Shown: in pieces, positions 12,431-24,760 of the stretch
Position numbering within the stretch: the first letter of the stretch is position 1
Layout of the letters: every line of letters starts with the position of its first letter
Assembly (NCBI RefSeq): GCF_032452875.1
Contig: NC_083868.1
Location: forward strand, 38,296,537 to 38,360,536
Reading direction: 5' to 3'
Source: Bos javanicus
Taxonomy: Eukaryota; Chordata; Mammalia; Artiodactyla; Bovidae
DNA length: 64,000 nt
Notes under the pieces: model-generated
Databases searched by the model: none
The model's input: only the letters and a program-made list of their open reading frames with translations
Told to the model about the DNA's origin: nothing
Position numbers and translations under genes: made by a program

Positions 12431-12689
12431 GTACATGGGTTAAGGGGAACCACAAGAGGTGTTTCAGTAGCCCAAGGTAGAAGCAGGAAAGCTCTACAAC
12501 CCCAGGTTGAAAGAATGAGTGCAGGGAGTTATTGCTGAACCTGAAAAAGGGAAGAGCTACGCTGAATCTACTACCAGAGAGGAGGAGTGGGGATCTGGGG
12601 TGGAGGAACAGAGCAGTTCAAGCTGCTTTTTGGGTCTCTGAGGTTCTATTCATTTTTCTTCACTCTTTTTTTCACTCTGTTCCTTAGAC

Positions 12690-14130
12690 TAGATGATCTC
12701 CACTGACCTACATTGAGGATTTCTGGGTATTTCTTCTGCCAGCTCAAATCTGCTGTTGAACCCTCTAGTGAAATTTTCATTTCACTGATTACAGATTTCA
12801 ACTCAGTGTCTTTACTTGTTTTCATTTTTAATGATTTCTATTTCTTTACTGATGTTCTCTCTTTAGTGAGACATCATTCTCACATGCTTTTTTAGTTCTT
12901 TACAGATGGTTCCCTTTAGTTCTTTGAACATACTAAAAATAGCTGATAAGCTTTTTCTGGTAAATCCGATGTCTCGACTTCCTTGGGGACCCTTTCATTC
13001 TATTCCTTGCTTTTTCTTTTTTCCTCCAGCATATGGACCATACCTTCTTGCTTGTTACAAGTCTTTTCATTTTTTTAATTGAAATCTAGACACTTTAAAT
13101 CATTTTATGTGACCATTTAGAGTCCATCTAACCTCAGTGTGGTGCATTTGTTGTTTGTTGTTACTGCTGCTGCTGTTTGTTCAGTGACTTTCTTAAACTC
13201 ATTTTGTAAAGTACGTATTTCTTGTAGCCAGTTAGTACTTAAGTCTGTTTGATTAGTTTAATCGTCTAATGATTAAACAGAGATGTCCTTAAATACCTTA
13301 CAGCATTTCACCAAAGGACTATGCTTGTGTGTTGTGGCACATCTTCAGTGATGTAACTAGTGATGCAAAATTCTATTCTGCTTTAGTCTTTACTTTATGC
13401 TTGCTCAGGGCTACAAGATCCATCAAAGATGAGAGTCAGAGACTTCTCAGGTCTTTCTTGAACATATACACAGTCTTGTACATGGGTGCAGCCTTCTAGA
13501 TTCCCAAGATTACTTCAAGGCTTTCAAAAGCCTTTTCTGGCCATCTCATTATCCAATGTGTCCTTTTAAGTTTTTTGGTCAGCTTCTTGTTGATTCCAAC
13601 ATTTTTCACTGTTCAGGGAGTTTCAAAATTTAACAATTACCACTGTTTTCAACCAATACTTCAAGGAAAAAGCCATTCACAATGACTGAGCTCTAAATCA
13701 GGTTAAGTAAAAAGAGCCCTGCAAGTGGGGATTTCCAAGGAACTGCCAGACCAATGTGACAATGACAACTCTCTGAGAATGAAGCTCCTGCAGAGTCTCA
13801 GATTTCCTCCACTCCCTTCAATGAATGCTTGGCTACAGGAGGCTTTCACAATGACTATCACTGTGAAACTGTTGGTTTTCAAGACTACCACAGAACTGGA
13901 AAGGAGGAGATGGTACTACAGCAAGGCAAAATGCCAGATCACTGTTTCTTCTGCAATGTAGCCTTTTTTCCCCAATAAATGCTCCTTAGATGTTTGCAAG
14001 CCTTTGGTTAATTTCCAAAGTTCTGAAAAGTTGACTTTGATCATTTTTAACAATGCTCTCACTGCATTAACAGACAAGAGGCTTTTCAGAGCTCCTTATT
14101 CTACAATCCTCGCTGATGTCACTACTTGTT
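12690..14130 (-). mobile_element. antisense L1M 5' region (ORF1 start plus 5' UTR)
   Basis: Read on the minus strand, the left part matches the ORF1 coiled-coil region of an old L1/HAL1 ('tcagtaaagaaatagaaatc'). The remainder matches the 5' UTR of mammalian L1M elements: 'aactctctgagaatgaagct' at 13767, 'cttggctacaggaggctttc' at 13829 and the promoter-proximal 'cctcgctgatgtcactactt' at 14108. No frame is intact. Confidence 0.65.
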
Positions 14131-14829
14131 AAATTTTCAGTTTGGAATATACACGTATATTTAATTTTCCAGTCATCATTTTTCTAAGGTATACTTTTAT
14201 GAAATGTGCTATGTTTACGCTCCTAAAGATCAACTGCGAATTTTCTCCACCTTGCTTTGTGACCCAAGGAACAGACCTTGATGGACTGCTTCAATCAGAC
14301 TATTTTGCCTGCTTTCCAGGTATGCTCAGACAGTGGGAGATACCAGCATGAGACGCGAGCAGGAGAGATGCAGGGAAAAATTACTCCCCCCAACTTCTTC
14401 CCTCCTAGACCACGACTTGGCAGTGGCTGCATTCCTCCACCACGTGCCTCCACCACAGGTGCAGTTTTGATGCTTTCTGATAACCATTCCTTCTTCTGGT
14501 CTCTTTGGACCTATGAGTGACACAGGCTGCCCACTGTTACTAATACCAGGCGCTTCATCAAACTTTGTCCCTTAACTCTGCCCAGATTCTGTATAATAGT
14601 TCTTCTACTCACTGTCCAATGAGTAAAATTTTAGATGTGATTAAATGTATTGTTTTCGCCTAAGGATTTATGCTTTAGATATCTTAGTTAAAAACTCCTC
14701 TCCCATCCCAAGTGCAGAAAGTTATTTTCTAAAATTTTCTGCTACTAGCTTTATTCTATTTATTTATTCATGTACATGTCTTAATCCTCTTACATTCATT
14801 ATTATATGAAGGTAGAGATTAGAGGTAGA
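14131..14829. other. unassigned
   Basis: No recognised repeat. Short frames on both strands around 14278-14523 are of low credibility. Confidence 0.4.
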
Positions 14830-15270
14830 TAGCTCTATTAGCTTCCTGTTACTGCTAAAACAAACTATTTCTAACTAATGACTTAAAATAATGTAAGTTT
14901 ATTTCCTTACAGTTCTGAAGGACAGAAAACCGAAATGGGCTTCACTGAGCTGAAATCAAGATGTCAGAGGAGCCGTGCTCCCTCTCCAGGCTTTAGACAA
15001 TGATTCACTTCTTTCCCCTTCTGGTTCCTAGAGCTGCATTCCCTATGTTCCTTGGCTCATGGCCTCTTTCCCCACCTTCAAAGCCAGTAGCATAGCATCT
15101 TCAAATTTCTCTGCTTTCACCTTCACATCATCTTTTCTCTTACATGTACCTTATTGATTTCATGAGACCTACTGGATAATCTGAGATAATCTTATCTCAA
15201 AAATCCTTAAGATGTGAAAAGTCTCCCTTTTACAACCCTTTTGTAAAGTAAGTCACGGGTTCTGTGGATT
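14830..15270 (-). mobile_element. MaLR (MLT1-type) LTR, antisense
   Basis: It begins with the antisense of an LTR end ('tattagcttcctgttactgc', 'aagtttatttccttacagtt') and continues with 'cttcaaagccagtagcatag' and 'ctggataatctgagataatc', recognisable MLT1-family wording. Solo, without coding potential. Confidence 0.7.
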
Positions 15271-15439
15271 AGAATTCAGAACTCTGTGAGTGAGTCATTA
15301 TTCAGAACACCAAAGTATCCAGCCATATTTCATTCTACACGAGCCAGTTTTCTTAATGTCATCCATTAACCATTTCCCCCACTGGTTTATACTGACAATT
15401 TCCTCAGAGTCTTTCACAATATATAGCTCTATTTCTGAG

Positions 15440-15680
15440 CACTCTAATCCAGTGGTTCTCAACTAGGGGCAATTTATCCCCAAAAGGACATCTGGAGACA
15501 CCCAGAGAACAGTTTGCTTGCGAGGGGGGCTGGGGTGCAAATCCTACTGGAATCAGCTGGGTTGATGCCTAAACATATTTCATTGCCCAGAACATCGCCA
15601 ACCCCACTCCCCACAACAAATTACGAGGATCAAAATATGAATAATACTGAGGGTGAGGAGCCCTATTCCAGTACGTTCTG
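15440..15680. mobile_element. MER20-like hAT-Charlie MITE
   Basis: It starts with the terminal phrase 'agtggttctcaactaggggc' and continues with 'aaaggacatctggagacacc', 'cctaaacatatttcattgcc' and 'aatactgagggtgagg'. This order fits a MER20-type non-autonomous DNA element. The far terminus is eroded. Confidence 0.6.
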
Positions 15681-15689
15681 TAGATGTGT

Positions 15690-16186
15690 AGGCTATGCCT
15701 ATCCCAGTGCCAAATTATTCTTATTACTACATATTTGTATAGTATACTTTCATGTACTTTAGGATTCGCTTCCCTCTGTTTAAGTTAAAAAAAAAAAAAA
15801 ACCCACAGATGTGCCATATAAACATTATAATAAGCTGAATTTTTATAAATAATCTGCTGGCGTTTCAGGCATTCATATTGATTTTTTTAGATTAATATTG
15901 GAAGAATAAGCAGTTTGACAGTGTTAATGATGAGAGGGAACTCTGGATGGACCTAGAGATTCCTTCTGTGCTCCTTGTCATTAGCTTATCAACAGACTGG
16001 CTCAGCCTTTGGCTGATGTCAGCATTCTTGGCACACAACTCTGTTCCCATGACCCCTGTAAGCAGACCTTGGTCATTCATATGCACAGTCCTCAGGGTTG
16101 GTCCCTGGCTGGAAAATCTGATACTTGATCATCCCTCTTCTCTGTCACCCATTCTAGAGTCACCTTCCTTCAGCTAATTTCTGTTT
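15690..16186. other. unassigned, with A-tract
   Basis: An A-tract lies at 15787-15800. Otherwise nothing is recognised. Confidence 0.4.
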
Positions 16187-16204
16187 TGTGCGTGTGTGTG
16201 TGTA
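16187..16204. repeat. short GT tract
   Basis: tgtgcgtgtgtgtgtgt-type dinucleotide run directly at the edge of the next SINE. Confidence 0.8.
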
Positions 16205-16412
16205 GTCGCTTCAGTCGTGTCCAACTCTTTGAGACCCTATGGACTTGTAGCTAACCAGGTTCCTCTGTCCATAGGATTCTCCAGGCAAGAATACTGTAGT
16301 GGGTTGCTATTTCCTCCTCGAGAAGATCTTCCCGACCAAGGGATCAAATCCATGTCTCTTAGGTCTCCTGCACTGGCAGATGGATTCTTTACCACTAGCA
16401 CCACCTGAGAAG
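16205..16412 (-). mobile_element. Bov-tA SINE
   Basis: Antisense copy ('gtcgcttcagtcgtgtccaa' near 16205) ending in the antisense tRNA-like head 'accactagcaccacctgaga'. The GT tract on its left may have grown from the element tail. Confidence 0.92.
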
Positions 16413-16644
16413 CATTGGTTGGGTAGCATTTCTGGTGGGGTGGCCTCATCCTTGCTTTTCAAATGATGGCTCTTCTAGCAATGAGAATCATAACACCAGC
16501 AGTTTGTAGAACATGGATAGTTCCTGATATCCTATGATAGCATAATATAAGGGCTAATATTTTCACTGGTGATAAACCTGGATATCATTACTGCTAGAAA
16601 TGGGCCCAAATGGCACCTACAATATATCTAATACTAGAAAGAAA

Positions 16645-16856
16645 TCAAGTGGTGCTAGTAGTAAAGAACCCACCTGTCAATGCAGGAAACATAAGAGACG
16701 TGGGTTCAATCCCCGGGTCGGGAAGATTCCCTGGAGGAGAGCATGGCAACCTACTCCAGTATTCTTGCCTGGAGAATCCCATGGATAGAGGAGCCTGGCG
16801 GACTACAGTTCATGGGGTCACAAAGAGTCACACACAACTGAAGCAACTTAGCACAC
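16645..16856 (+). mobile_element. Bov-tA SINE
   Basis: tRNA-like head in the 'gtggtgctagtagtaaagaa' form, then a BovA body ending in gagtcacacacaactgaagc. Target-site duplication agaaagaaa at 16636-16644 and 16857-16865. Confidence 0.93.
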
Positions 16857-17099
16857 AGAAAGAAACCAGGGAAATGATTTTATAAAGGACTGGGTTTTGG
16901 TGAATATTCCTGAACTATCTTGATTAATTGAAGAGAGATAATGACAGGTTCTCTATGATTAGTCACGAATCAAGGAAAAATGAGAAAGGTACTTAAGAAA
17001 CTTAGTATCTTCATCATCCCTATCCAAACTTCATCAACTGACTCCAGGCACAGAAGAATCCTTTAACTTTGTTGTGTTAGAAAACATTATCCCTCTAGA

Positions 17100-17286
17100 T
17101 TTTGTTGTTTAGACGCTAAGTCGTGTCCACACACTTTGCAACCCCATGGACTGTAGCCTACCAGGCTCCTCTGTCCATGGGATTTCCCAGACAAGAACAG
17201 TAGAGTGATCTTCCTGACCCAGGTAACAAACCTGAATCTCCTGCATTGGCAGATGGATTCTTTACCACTGAGCCACCAGGAAAGCC
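17100..17286 (-). mobile_element. Bov-tA SINE
   Basis: Antisense copy lacking part of the BovA body (a gap after 'gacaagaacagtagagtg'). Target-site duplication ccctctaga at 17091-17099 and 17287-17295. Confidence 0.93.
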
Positions 17287-17475
17287 CCCTCTAGAACTTA
17301 AGTTTCTTCATAATTCGATGTATCCACAGCTTTCCGGTGACTTTAAAGGAAATAATAATTTTTAGATTTTTCAGAATTTCTTGCTGTTACAGCAATTTGA
17401 GAGTTTTAAAATATGTCCACAAATCCTTCAAAACTATTTTGCCTTCAAGAAACAAAACTTTATTCCCATCTACTT

Positions 17476-17746
17476 GCTGCAGCTGCTAAGTCACTCAGTC
17501 GTGTCCGACTCTGTGCAACCCCATAGACGGCAGCCCACCAGGCTCCGCCATCCCTGGGATTCTCCAGGCAAGAACACTGGAGTGGGTTGCCATTTCCTTC
17601 TCCAATGCATGAAAGTGGCAAGGGAAAGTGAAGTCGCTCAGTCGTGTCTGACTCCTAGCAACCCCATGGACTGCAGCCTACCAGGCTCTGCAGTCCATGG
17701 GATTTTCCAGGCAAGAGTACTGGAGTGGGTTGCCATTGCCTTCTCC
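17476..17746 (-). mobile_element. Bov-A2 SINE
   Basis: Two antisense BovA units joined by 'ccaatgcatgaaagtggcaa'. Target-site duplication attcccatctactt, 14 bp, at 17462-17475 and 17747-17760. A 132-codon plus-strand frame across it is a product of the repeat, not a gene. Confidence 0.96.
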
Positions 17747-17929
17747 ATTCCCATCTACTTAAGTGTAGGCAAGACTTAGGGACACACTTCTGATGACCAA
17801 ATATAGCCAAAGTCATGGTGTGTCCCCAAAGACTGCAGTTTCCATATTGGAGAGGAGACTCACTCTGTTAATCAGATCACTCATTTTGTGGTAACAGGAT
17901 TCCATATTCTAAGAGCATTCAGGCAGACT

Positions 17930-18205
17930 ATGGAAAGACCCACACATAGAGAAACTGTGGAGTCCAGTCAATAGCCATGTGAATGAGCCTACCTGGAAGT
18001 AGGCTTTCTACCAGTAAAGCCTAAGATGACTGCAAACTCTAGTGACAAGGGTCTGTCTGCAAGTTCATGAGATACTCTTAGTCAGAACTACTGAGCTAAA
18101 ACAACTTAGACTTCTCACCCTCACAAAGGGTGTGAGATAATAAGTCTTTTAAGCTGTTAAGGTTGGAAATAATTTGTTATACAGCAAGACATAATTAATG
18201 CAACA
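17930..18205 (+). mobile_element. MaLR-type LTR fragment (tentative)
   Basis: The phrases 'aatagccatgtgaatgagcc', 'gtgtgagataataagtcttt' and 'ggaaataatttgttatacag' follow the end of the same LTR family as the element at 33.1-33.6 kb, but with heavy divergence. Confidence 0.5.
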
Positions 18206-18564
18206 GGACTGAAAATCTTTCAAAGACTTCTACATTCCAACTGGAAGCCATTCATCAGGGAATTTTACCTACCCACTTGTATGGTTCCTAAATTTATATC
18301 GCTAATTCAGAAATCAGACCAGTTTTCACATATTATATTATTTTTCATTTGTCCCATCCACCCACTTCTATTTTCAGTTTCTCTATAATCCAATTTATGC
18401 TTGAAGGGAGTTATCTTAAAGTTCTAAAGTTATCTTTGTAACTGCATTTAGCACTTTGTGTAAGTTTTATATTTCCAACCTACTAGAGAACGAGATGCCT
18501 GAAGGGAGGAAGGGTGTCCATCCTTGCATCCCTTTGCACCTAGCATATATGGATCCTCAACACA

Positions 18565-18770
18565 CGGTGGTTTAGTCGCTAAGTCGTGTGTGACTCTTAC
18601 AACTCTGTGGACTGTAGCCTGCCAGATTTCTCTGTCCATGGGATTCACCAGCCAAGAATAATGTAGTGGGTTGCCATTTCCTTCTCTAGGTGATCTTCCT
18701 GACCCAGGAATCAAACCCAGGTCTCCTACACTATAGGCAGATTCTCTACCGACTGAGCAACAGGGGAAAC
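18565..18770 (-). mobile_element. Bov-tA SINE
   Basis: Antisense copy. Target-site duplication cctcaacaca at 18555-18564 and 18771-18780. Confidence 0.95.
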
Positions 18771-18780
18771 CCTCAACACA

Positions 18781-20149
18781 TACAGGTTATTAATTAATAG
18801 CTGGATAATTAATTAACAGTCATCATATAGTCAGCCACAAACTAACTGTCTGAGGTAACTGTGAATTGCAAAATGTGGCTGAATAGTAATTAGAGTCACC
18901 AAGCATGGAAAAATATGATAAATATTCATTGCATATTTCATGTACACTGGCGTTGACTGAGCTTCAGTTCACCGTTCCAGAATTCTTCATATGTTTATGA
19001 GACATCTCCCATAGGAAAAAGGATCTTCAGTGAAATAAGTAAATCTAATATATGCCAGCTAATATAGAAAAGATGAGGGGAGGATTAAGATCCATTTCTG
19101 AAATGCCAGATGAGTATCTGTATCTGATTTACTGATTAACTTAGACCAGAACTAATTTTTGTCATCACGGTATTTGCTAGGAATCTAGACACACGAGGTC
19201 TGCGTATGCCACATAACAAGTGCACTAATGCTTCTAAAGTTCATGAACCATGTCTCTTCAACCTTGACACTAGTCTGAACATAACAAAACCACAATATAT
19301 TTTTGTTTTTCTAATCCCTTGTTATCAATTGTTTAAGTGCTTTGGCATAAAAAGGATGGAGAATGTCATTCCTTTATCCCCTGCTGGTTACAGCTCTCCT
19401 GAAGTCATAATCCCTGTAACAATAACCGACTGAAGAGGGCTTGGCTTTGATGAGGCTCTTTAACCTCAATTCTTTTACATACTGTTTGTATCTGCACAGC
19501 TATACAATTATTGAGCCTCCCTTTCTTTTTATGGCATCTTTTCACACTCCCAAAGCTCCCCAAACTTATAATTCAGCTTTGCTGGCATACAGACAAAAAA
19601 CCTTCCCAACTGCAGTTTAAAATCATGCCACTGTTGGCCTTAATCTCCTTCAAAAACCCTAAAATATAAATTAGGGCTGTATTCATTGTGTCCCAAAGAG
19701 CGTTCTTTTCTGAAATCCACTCTCACTGCCGCAGGGCCTCCCTAGCAATTCACAATGGCCATCTGGCTGGTGTACTTTCCCAGATGGGCTCAGTCAGTAC
19801 AGATTCCAGGGTCTAGGGAAAAGAGAGGAAAGCGACATTTGGTAACTGACTAAATTTAAAATGTACAATATTGAGACAATCTGCATATCCTTTTCTCTCA
19901 GCTTTACTATCACCTGAAAAAGTTATTTGTGCCTAATAGGAAGTGCCATCTTGGTTAACATACTTCACAGCAGACTATGATTCCTTAATGAAAGAATACT
20001 TTGAGAGGTAAAGAAAATCATTCCTTAACTTTTAAAAAATCTGTTATAAATCTATACATGGATAGCTTTAATTACTGTGAAACAGTAAGTTTGAAAGATG
20101 TGTCCTGCAACAGAAAAGAGGAAGAGGTGAAAAAGATATGTTGGACATG
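18781..20149. other. unassigned
   Basis: No recognised repeat. A few CpGs near 19725 and a 75-codon frame at 19206-19433 are not enough to suggest a gene. Confidence 0.4.
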
Positions 20150-20390
20150 TATTAAGTAACACTAGAAAACACTTCCATAGGGCTTAAAACATGCCGGCAA
20201 ATGTCCTGAGTGATTTATATATGGGAACTCATTTAATCCTTACAATAAATCATGTGGAATATGCACTATTATATATTTAATAACAAAAATAATGCATAAT
20301 GTAAATAATTTATGCAAAGTGATACAGACACTGGCAGAACCAGCATTTGAGCAAATGGTCAAGTCCATTCTTAAGCCATACTATTTTCTC
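20150..20390 (+). mobile_element. MIR SINE
   Basis: The order of phrases fits a MIR: 'cttaaaacatgccggcaaat', 'aactcatttaatccttacaa', 'tggcagaaccagcatttgag'. Old and diverged. Confidence 0.65.
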
Positions 20391-20636
20391 TATCCGTTAT
20401 CCTGTGTTCTTGATCAGACTACCAAGTTGGTGACATTCAAGACTTGATCTCTGTAAGGTCATTCTCCCTCTAGTCAACTGTCACCAGGCAGTGGAAGTAT
20501 GTTCGATGCCGGGACAAGCCTGAAGGTTGGAGATCTCCACTATCTGCCATGTTAGAAGACTCTAGAACCTTGACGGCTAATACCTTTCTTAGGCTGAGGG
20601 AACAAGAATGTTAGGCAGGTCAGCCAATGAGGCCCC

Positions 20637-20909
20637 TGCTGCTGCTGCTAAGTCACTTCAGTCGTGTCCGACTCTGTGCGACCCAATAGACGGCAGCCCA
20701 CCACGCTCTGCCGTCCCTGGGATTCACCAGGCAAGAACACTGGAGTGGGTTGCCATTTCCTTCTCCAATGCATGAAAGTAAAAAGTAAAAGTGAAGTCGC
20801 TCAGTCATGTCTGACTCTTAGAGACCCCATGGACTGCAGCCTACCAGGCTCCTCCATGCATGGGATTTTCCAGGCAAGAGTACTGGAGTGGGGTGCCACT
20901 GCCTTCTCC
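20637..20909 (-). mobile_element. Bov-A2 SINE
   Basis: Antisense dimer of BovA units with a CTG-repeat edge (CAG tail on the element strand). A near-identical flank (aatgaggccc at 20626-20635; atgagggccc at 20911-20920) is the probable target-site duplication. Confidence 0.94.
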
Positions 20910-20919
20910 CATGAGGGCC

Positions 20920-21739
20920 CAAGGTTAAGCAAATAATTGCTAACTGTACCATAGTAACAAAAGCTAGTTTCTGCCACATTAGACTTCTGGCCACACCAAG
21001 AGCCTTAAACTTTCAGAAAAACAGACCACATAATATGTGTCTTTATGTCTGAGATATGTGTATTAGATCAACTTAGAGTCAATAACTGCTATCTATACCA
21101 CTTAGAACATCCTTTGGAAACTTGATAAAGTATATGAGTAATTATACTTCCAAAAAAACAGAAAAACACAAATATCCTTGGCCTCCACAACAAGCAGGAT
21201 CAGGAAAATAGTAAACACTGTGCAAGGCTGTTATATCGGATGCCTTCTATACCTCATGAGATCAAGAGTATAACCAAGAAGCCCTACTTTCACCTCTATG
21301 CGATAAAGGTGTAAAAACATGGACTTTTCAAGGAGGGTACAACCCATGAAAAAAGTCAAAATATATGGCTGGACTGCACTTGCAGGGGGGACCAGAGCAG
21401 GAAGAATCATGTATCAGAAAAGGCCTTGCCATGAACATGACCATGGTCATTAAATTAAAAGATGGAGATCCACAAGGAAATGAGGTGTGGAAATTTGGAA
21501 ATGGCTTTAAGCCACCAAATCTAGGGAGACAGAATTTAAATCTAGCTTGTCTAGATTTCAAAGAATAGAAGCCATAGGAGACATCTGGATTAGAAGAGGA
21601 TACAAGTACATTTCTCTTTTCTCCCTTGATTTCTCTCTCATGAAAATCAAAGGTTTGTCAGCCTCCCTGAAGTTTTGATGGTCCTCTTAAAAACAAGCAT
21701 TATAAACAAGTGGTGAAAATTTCCACTTTTGCACTCCCT
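20920..21739. other. unassigned
   Basis: No recognised repeat. Frames of 67-77 codons on both strands at 21328-21568 overlap each other and have no recognisable domain. Confidence 0.4.
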
Positions 21740-21970
21740 AAACATTACAACCTTTTCCAACAACCCAAGAGATGACTCTATAAATGTACATCACTAGATT
21801 CTTAATACCAAAACCAGACTGAGTATCCTTTGCAGCCAAAGATGAAGAAGCTCTATATATTCAGCAATAACAAGACATGGAGGTGACTGTGGCTTGAATC
21901 ATGAACTCCTTATTGTGAAATTTAGTCATAGATTGAAGAAAGTAGGGAAAACCACCAGGCCATTCAGGTA

Positions 21971-22734
21971 TCAGTTCAGTTCAGTTCAGTTCAGTCGCTC
22001 AGTCATGTCTGACTCTTTGCAACCCAATGGACCACAGCAAACCAGGCCTCCCAGTCCATCATCAACTCCCAGTTTACTCAAACTCATGTCCATTGAGTCA
22101 CTGATGCCATCCAACCATCTCATCCTTTGTCGTCCTCTTCTCCTCTCGCTTTCCCAGCATCAGGGTCTTTTCAAATGAATCAGTACTTCGCATCAGGTGG
22201 CCAAAGTATTGGAGTTTCAGCTCCAGCATCAGTCCTTCCGATGAATATTCAGGACTGATTTCCTTTAGGATGGACTTGTTGGATCTTCTTGCAGCCCAGG
22301 GGACTCTCAAGAGTCTCCTCCAACACCACAGTTCAAAAGCATCAATTCTTTGGCGCTCAGCTTTCTTTATAGTCCAACTCTCACATCTATATATGACTAA
22401 TGGAAAAACCATAGCCTTGATTAGATGGACCTCTGTTGGCAAAGTAACATCTCTGCTTTTTAATATGCTGTCTAGGTTGGTCATAGCTTTTCTTCCAAGA
22501 AGTAGCTTTCTTTTAATTTCATGGCTTCACACACTATCTACAGTGATTTTGGAGCCCCAAAAAATAAAGTCAGCCTCTTTTCCCACTGTTTCCCCATCTA
22601 TTTGCCATGAAGTGATGGGACCAGATGCCATGATCTTAGTTTTATGAATGTTCAGTTTTAATCCAACTTTTTCACTCTCCTCATTCACTTTCATCAAAAG
22701 GCTCTTTATTTCTTCTTCGCTTTCTGCCATAAGG
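21971..22734 (-). mobile_element. BovB LINE 3' fragment nested in older BovB
   Basis: Antisense BovB with its pentamer tail first (five TGAAC units on the element strand, 21972-21995), reaching back to just downstream of the RT catalytic box (ccttatggcagaaag, antisense, at 22721-22734). No target-site duplication is seen. Compared with the uninterrupted copy at 26.4 kb, about 5 bp of the host element are missing at the insertion point. Confidence 0.92.
22098..22484 (-). pseudogene. BovB ORF2 C-terminal remnant
   Basis: A 128-codon minus-strand frame carrying the same C-terminal BovB segment as 251-805 (DSILKSRDVTLPTEV, RRLLRVPWAARRS). It lacks the endonuclease and polymerase. The plus-strand frame 22270-22647 is its shadow. 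Confidence 0.8.
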
Positions 22735-24760
22735 AAATCAAATTCCTTATCGTTAAACAGTGGTGGAGATGGATAGATTCAAAGTATTAGATCTGGTAGA
22801 GAGAGTGTCTGAACACCTATGTATGGATCGAAGTTCGTAACACCATACCGGACACAGTGACCAAAACTATCCCCAAGAAAAAGAAATGCAGGAAGGCCAA
22901 GTGGTTGTCTGAGGAGGCTTTACAATAGCTGAGAAAAGAAGAGAAGTGAAAGGCAATAGAAAGGGAAAGATACACCTAAGTGAATGCAGAGTTCCAGAGA
23001 AGAGCAAGGAGAGATAACAAAGATTCTTAAGTGAACAGAGGTAAGAGGAAAAATAGTAGAATGAGAAAGACTACATATCTCTTCAAGAAAATTGGAGCTA
23101 TCAAGGGAACATTTTATGCAAGGATGAAAACAATAAAGGACAGAAACAGTAAGGACCTAATGGAAGCAGAAGAGGTGGCAAAAATACACAGAAGAACCAT
23201 ACAGAAGAGTTCTTAATGACTCGAATAACCACAGTGGTGTGGTCACTCACCTACAGCCAGACACCCTGGAGTGTGAAGTCAAGTGGGCCTTATGAAGCAT
23301 CAATTTAAACAAAGCTAGCAGAGGTGACTTCCAGTTGAGCTATATAAAAATCCTAAAATATGATGCAGTTAAAGTGCTACACTCAATATGTCAGAAAATC
23401 TGGAAAACTCAGCAGTGGCCACAGGCCTGGAAAAGGTCAGTTTTCATTCCAATCCCAAAAGGGGCAATGCCAAAGAATGATCCAACTACCATACAATAGC
23501 ACTCATTTCACATGCTAGCAAGGCTATGCTTAAAATTCTTCAAGCAAGGCTTCAGCAGTACATGAACTGAGAACTTCCAGATATACAAGCTGGGTTTCAA
23601 AGAAGCAAAAGAACAAGAGATCAAATTGCCAACATTTGTTGGCTCATGGGGAAAGCAACAAAATTCCAGAAAAACACCTATTTCTGCCTCACTGACTAAA
23701 CCAAAGCCTTCAACTGTGTGGATCACAACAAACTGTGGAAAATTCTTAAAGAGATGAGAATACCAAACCACCTTACCTGCCTCCTGAGAAAACTGTATGG
23801 AGGTCAAGAAGCAAGCTAGAGCTGGACATGGAACAACTGACTGGTTTCAAACTGGGAAAGGAGTACAGCAACGCTGTATATTGTCACCCTGCTTATTTAA
23901 CTTATATGCAGAGTACATCACGTGAAATTCAGATTGGATGAATCACAAGTTGGAATCAAGATTGCCAGGAGAAATACCAACAATCTCAGATATGCAGATA
24001 CCACTCTAATGGCAGAAAATGAAGAGGAACTAAAAAGCCTGTTGATGAGGATGTAAAAGGAGAGTGAAAAAGCTGGCTTAAAATTCAGCATTCAAAAAAC
24101 TAAGATCATGACATCCAATCTCATCAATTCATGGCAAAAAGAAAGGGAAAAAGTGGAAGTAGACACAGATTTTATTTTATTGGGCTTAGCGTGGACAGCG
24201 ACTGCTGCCGTGAAACTAAGATGCTTGCTCCCTGGAGGTAAAGCTATGACAAACGTAGTCAGTGTATTAAAAAGCAGAGACATCACTTTGCCAACAAAGG
24301 GCCATATAATCAAAATTATGATTTTTCCAATAGTCATATACGGACGTGAAAATTGGTCCATAAATAAGGCAGAGCACCAAAGAATTGATTCTTTTGAACT
24401 GTGGCACTAGACAAGACTCCCTTGGACTGCAAGGAGATCAAACCAGTCAATATTAAAGGAAATCAACCCTGAATATGCACTGGAAGGACTGATGCCGAAG
24501 TTTAAGCTCCAGTATTTGGCCGCCTGATGTGAAGGGCCAACTCACTGGAAAAGACCGATGCTGGGAAAGATTGAAGGCAAAAAAAGATGCAGGCAGCCAC
24601 AGGATGAGATGGTTAGACAGCATCACTGACTCAAGGGACACAAATTTGAGCAAACTCCAGGAGACAGCAGAGGACAGAGGAGCCTGGTGTACTACTGTCC
24701 ATGAGGTCACAAACCGTTAAAAGAGGACTTAGTGACTGAACAATGAACAACAGCAACAGC

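Larger units (their letters stand above)
21740..24760 (+). mobile_element. old BovB LINE, split by a nested BovB
   Basis: Sense BovB that begins near the end of the endonuclease region, runs to 21970, resumes at 22735 and continues through the reverse transcriptase to the 3' end (caggagacagcagaggacag at 24657, then gactgaacaatgaacaac). It is strongly decayed with many stops and indels. The catalytic box reads YAD then Thr at 23991-24002, because three bases, one Asp codon, are missing. It is the most diverged BovB here. Confidence 0.93.

Noticed and set aside
17381..17779. 132-codon plus-strand frame
   Set aside because: It runs straight through an antisense Bov-A2 SINE and its flanks. The protein is a translation of the repeat.
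16187..18780. Regularly recurring near-identical units, superficially array-like
   Set aside because: They are dispersed SINEs in both orientations with individual target-site duplications, not a CRISPR or satellite array.
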